A model generated the notes under the pieces. It saw only the letters and a list, made by a program, of their open reading frames with translations. It was not told the DNA's origin and searched no databases. A stretch of DNA of 38,080 nt from Citrobacter sp. wls619 (GTDB lineage: Bacteria > Pseudomonadota > Gammaproteobacteria > Enterobacterales > Enterobacteriaceae). Below are positions 37,264 to 38,080 of this stretch, one piece after another. The position numbers and the translations under genes were made by a program. Each line of letters opens with the position of its first letter. The first letter of the stretch is position 1. The DNA is taken from contig NZ_SZXJ01000010.1 in the NCBI RefSeq assembly GCF_005281345.1, forward strand, positions 1-38,080, written 5' to 3'.

Positions 37264-38080
37264 TCAGTCCAAGGGACTGGCGTCATTTTTTAGCTGGGAA
37301 AATATAGCTGTACGTAACTCATCTGCACCTGGCAAACCTGGTTTTGGCAAAATTGCACCTCTCAAATCTGCGGCGTTCCAACCTTGATCTGTCAAAAATA
37401 CACCACCTGAAAAATCTGCACGCTGAAAATTTGTTCCGTACAAAGTTACTTTTGCCAATGTTGCACAGGACAACGTTGCGCCTTCCAACGCTGCATATGT
37501 CAAATCTGCACCTTCCAGATTTGCATTTAACAAAATTGCATCGAACAAATTTGCACCTGCCAACACTGCATATTTCAAATTGGCAACTCTCAGATTTGCA
37601 CCTATCAAATTTGTAATTGATAAATCAACACCTTCCAGATTTGCATGTGATAAATCAGCATCTGATAAATTTGCACCTGATAAATTAGCACCTGACAAAT
37701 TATTACCTTTCAGATTTGCACCTCGTAAATTAGCACGGTGAAAATTTGCACCTGATAAATCAGCACCTGACAAATCAGCACCGAACAAATTAGCACCAGA
37801 CAAATCAGCACCGGACAACTTTGTACCTGATAAATCAGCACCGCCCAAATTTGCACCGAACAACTTTGCACCTACCAAATTTTCACCGTGCAGAATTACA
37901 CGTGATAAATTAGCACCGGACAAACCAGCACCGAACAACTTTGCACCTGATAAACGAGCATCTGACAAATCAGCACCTGACAAACCAGCACATTCCAGAT
38001 TTGCACATTTCAGATCTGCATCTGACAAATCAGCATCTGACAAATCAGCACCTGACAAATCAGCATCTGACAAATCAGCA
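37264..38080 (-). CDS. Pentapeptide-repeat protein (5' end beyond the window)
   Basis: At least 271 codons are open to the right edge, so the N-terminus is missing; the apparent start near 38073 is a TTG inside the repeats. Residues up to about 225 are unbroken A(D/N)LSx five-residue repeats, which fold as a right-handed quadrilateral beta-helix in this family. A short non-repeat tail follows (LTDQGWNAADLRGAILPKPG...SPLD). Function is unknown; some family members mimic DNA. The DNA is AT-rich, with a 15-nt period and codon use unlike gltA. E. coli K-12 has ybgD at this place, so it is probably an accessory gene. Confidence 0.88.
   Translation of the reverse strand, partial: ADLSDADLSGADLSDADLSDADLKCANLECAGLSGADLSDARLSGAKLFGAGLSGANLSRVILHGENLVGAKLFGANLGGADLSGTKLSGADLSGANLFGADLSGADLSGANFHRANLRGANLKGNNLSGANLSGANLSDADLSHANLEGVDLSITNLIGANLRVANLKYAVLAGANLFDAILLNANLEGADLTYAALEGATLSCATLAKVTLYGTNFQRADFSGGVFLTDQGWNAADLRGAILPKPGLPGADELRTAIFSQLKNDASPLD

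Overview
The window comes from an enteric gamma-proteobacterium, most probably Citrobacter or a close relative. The cell-envelope, respiratory and TCA genes are almost residue-for-residue those of Escherichia coli and stand in the E. coli order (read on the minus strand: sdhCDAB-sucABCD ... cydABX-ybgE-ybgC-tolQRAB-pal-cpoB-tRNA-Lys). The methylaspartate ammonia-lyase has the length and all the active-site positions of the Citrobacter amalonaticus enzyme. The species cannot be fixed from sequence reading alone.

Layout. 1-600: end of the lysine tRNA cluster, with two tRNA-Lys(UUU) genes, Rho-independent terminators and spacer repeats that end in a copy of the tRNA 3' end. 670-6288: Tol-Pal envelope operon. 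6554-9698: cytochrome bd-I oxidase operon, including the 37-residue subunit CydX. 9699-10916: a long AT-rich divergent control region containing one compact GC-rich structured element. 10917-25142: an accessory block in the slot that in E. coli K-12 holds the mannosylglycerate genes. 25283-35188: the sdhCDAB-sucABCD operon, ending in an SdhX-like 3' UTR sRNA. 35189-35900: the divergent sdh/gltA control region. 35901-37184: gltA. 37264 to the right edge: a pentapeptide-repeat protein cut by the window end.

The accessory block is a near-complete route for fermenting glutamine and glutamate by the B12-dependent methylaspartate pathway. It encodes an exported glutaminase, a DAACS-family carrier, glutamate mutase (GlmS/GlmE) with its reactivase GlmL, methylaspartate ammonia-lyase and a class I fumarase-type mesaconase (FumD). 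It also carries its own cofactor support (a cobalamin adenosyltransferase and a uroporphyrinogen-III methyltransferase) and two regulators (LysR type and PocR/AraC type). Two translationally coupled genes of unknown function (an AtuA-like/DUF1446 protein and a DUF4387 protein) follow the ammonia-lyase. No citramalate-cleaving enzyme is recognisable, so this pair is the natural candidate for a missing or auxiliary step and is the most interesting unknown here.

Repeats typical of enterobacteria (REP/BIME hairpins, one ERIC element) punctuate the intergenic gaps. No integrase, transposase, CRISPR array or direct-repeat attachment site was seen.
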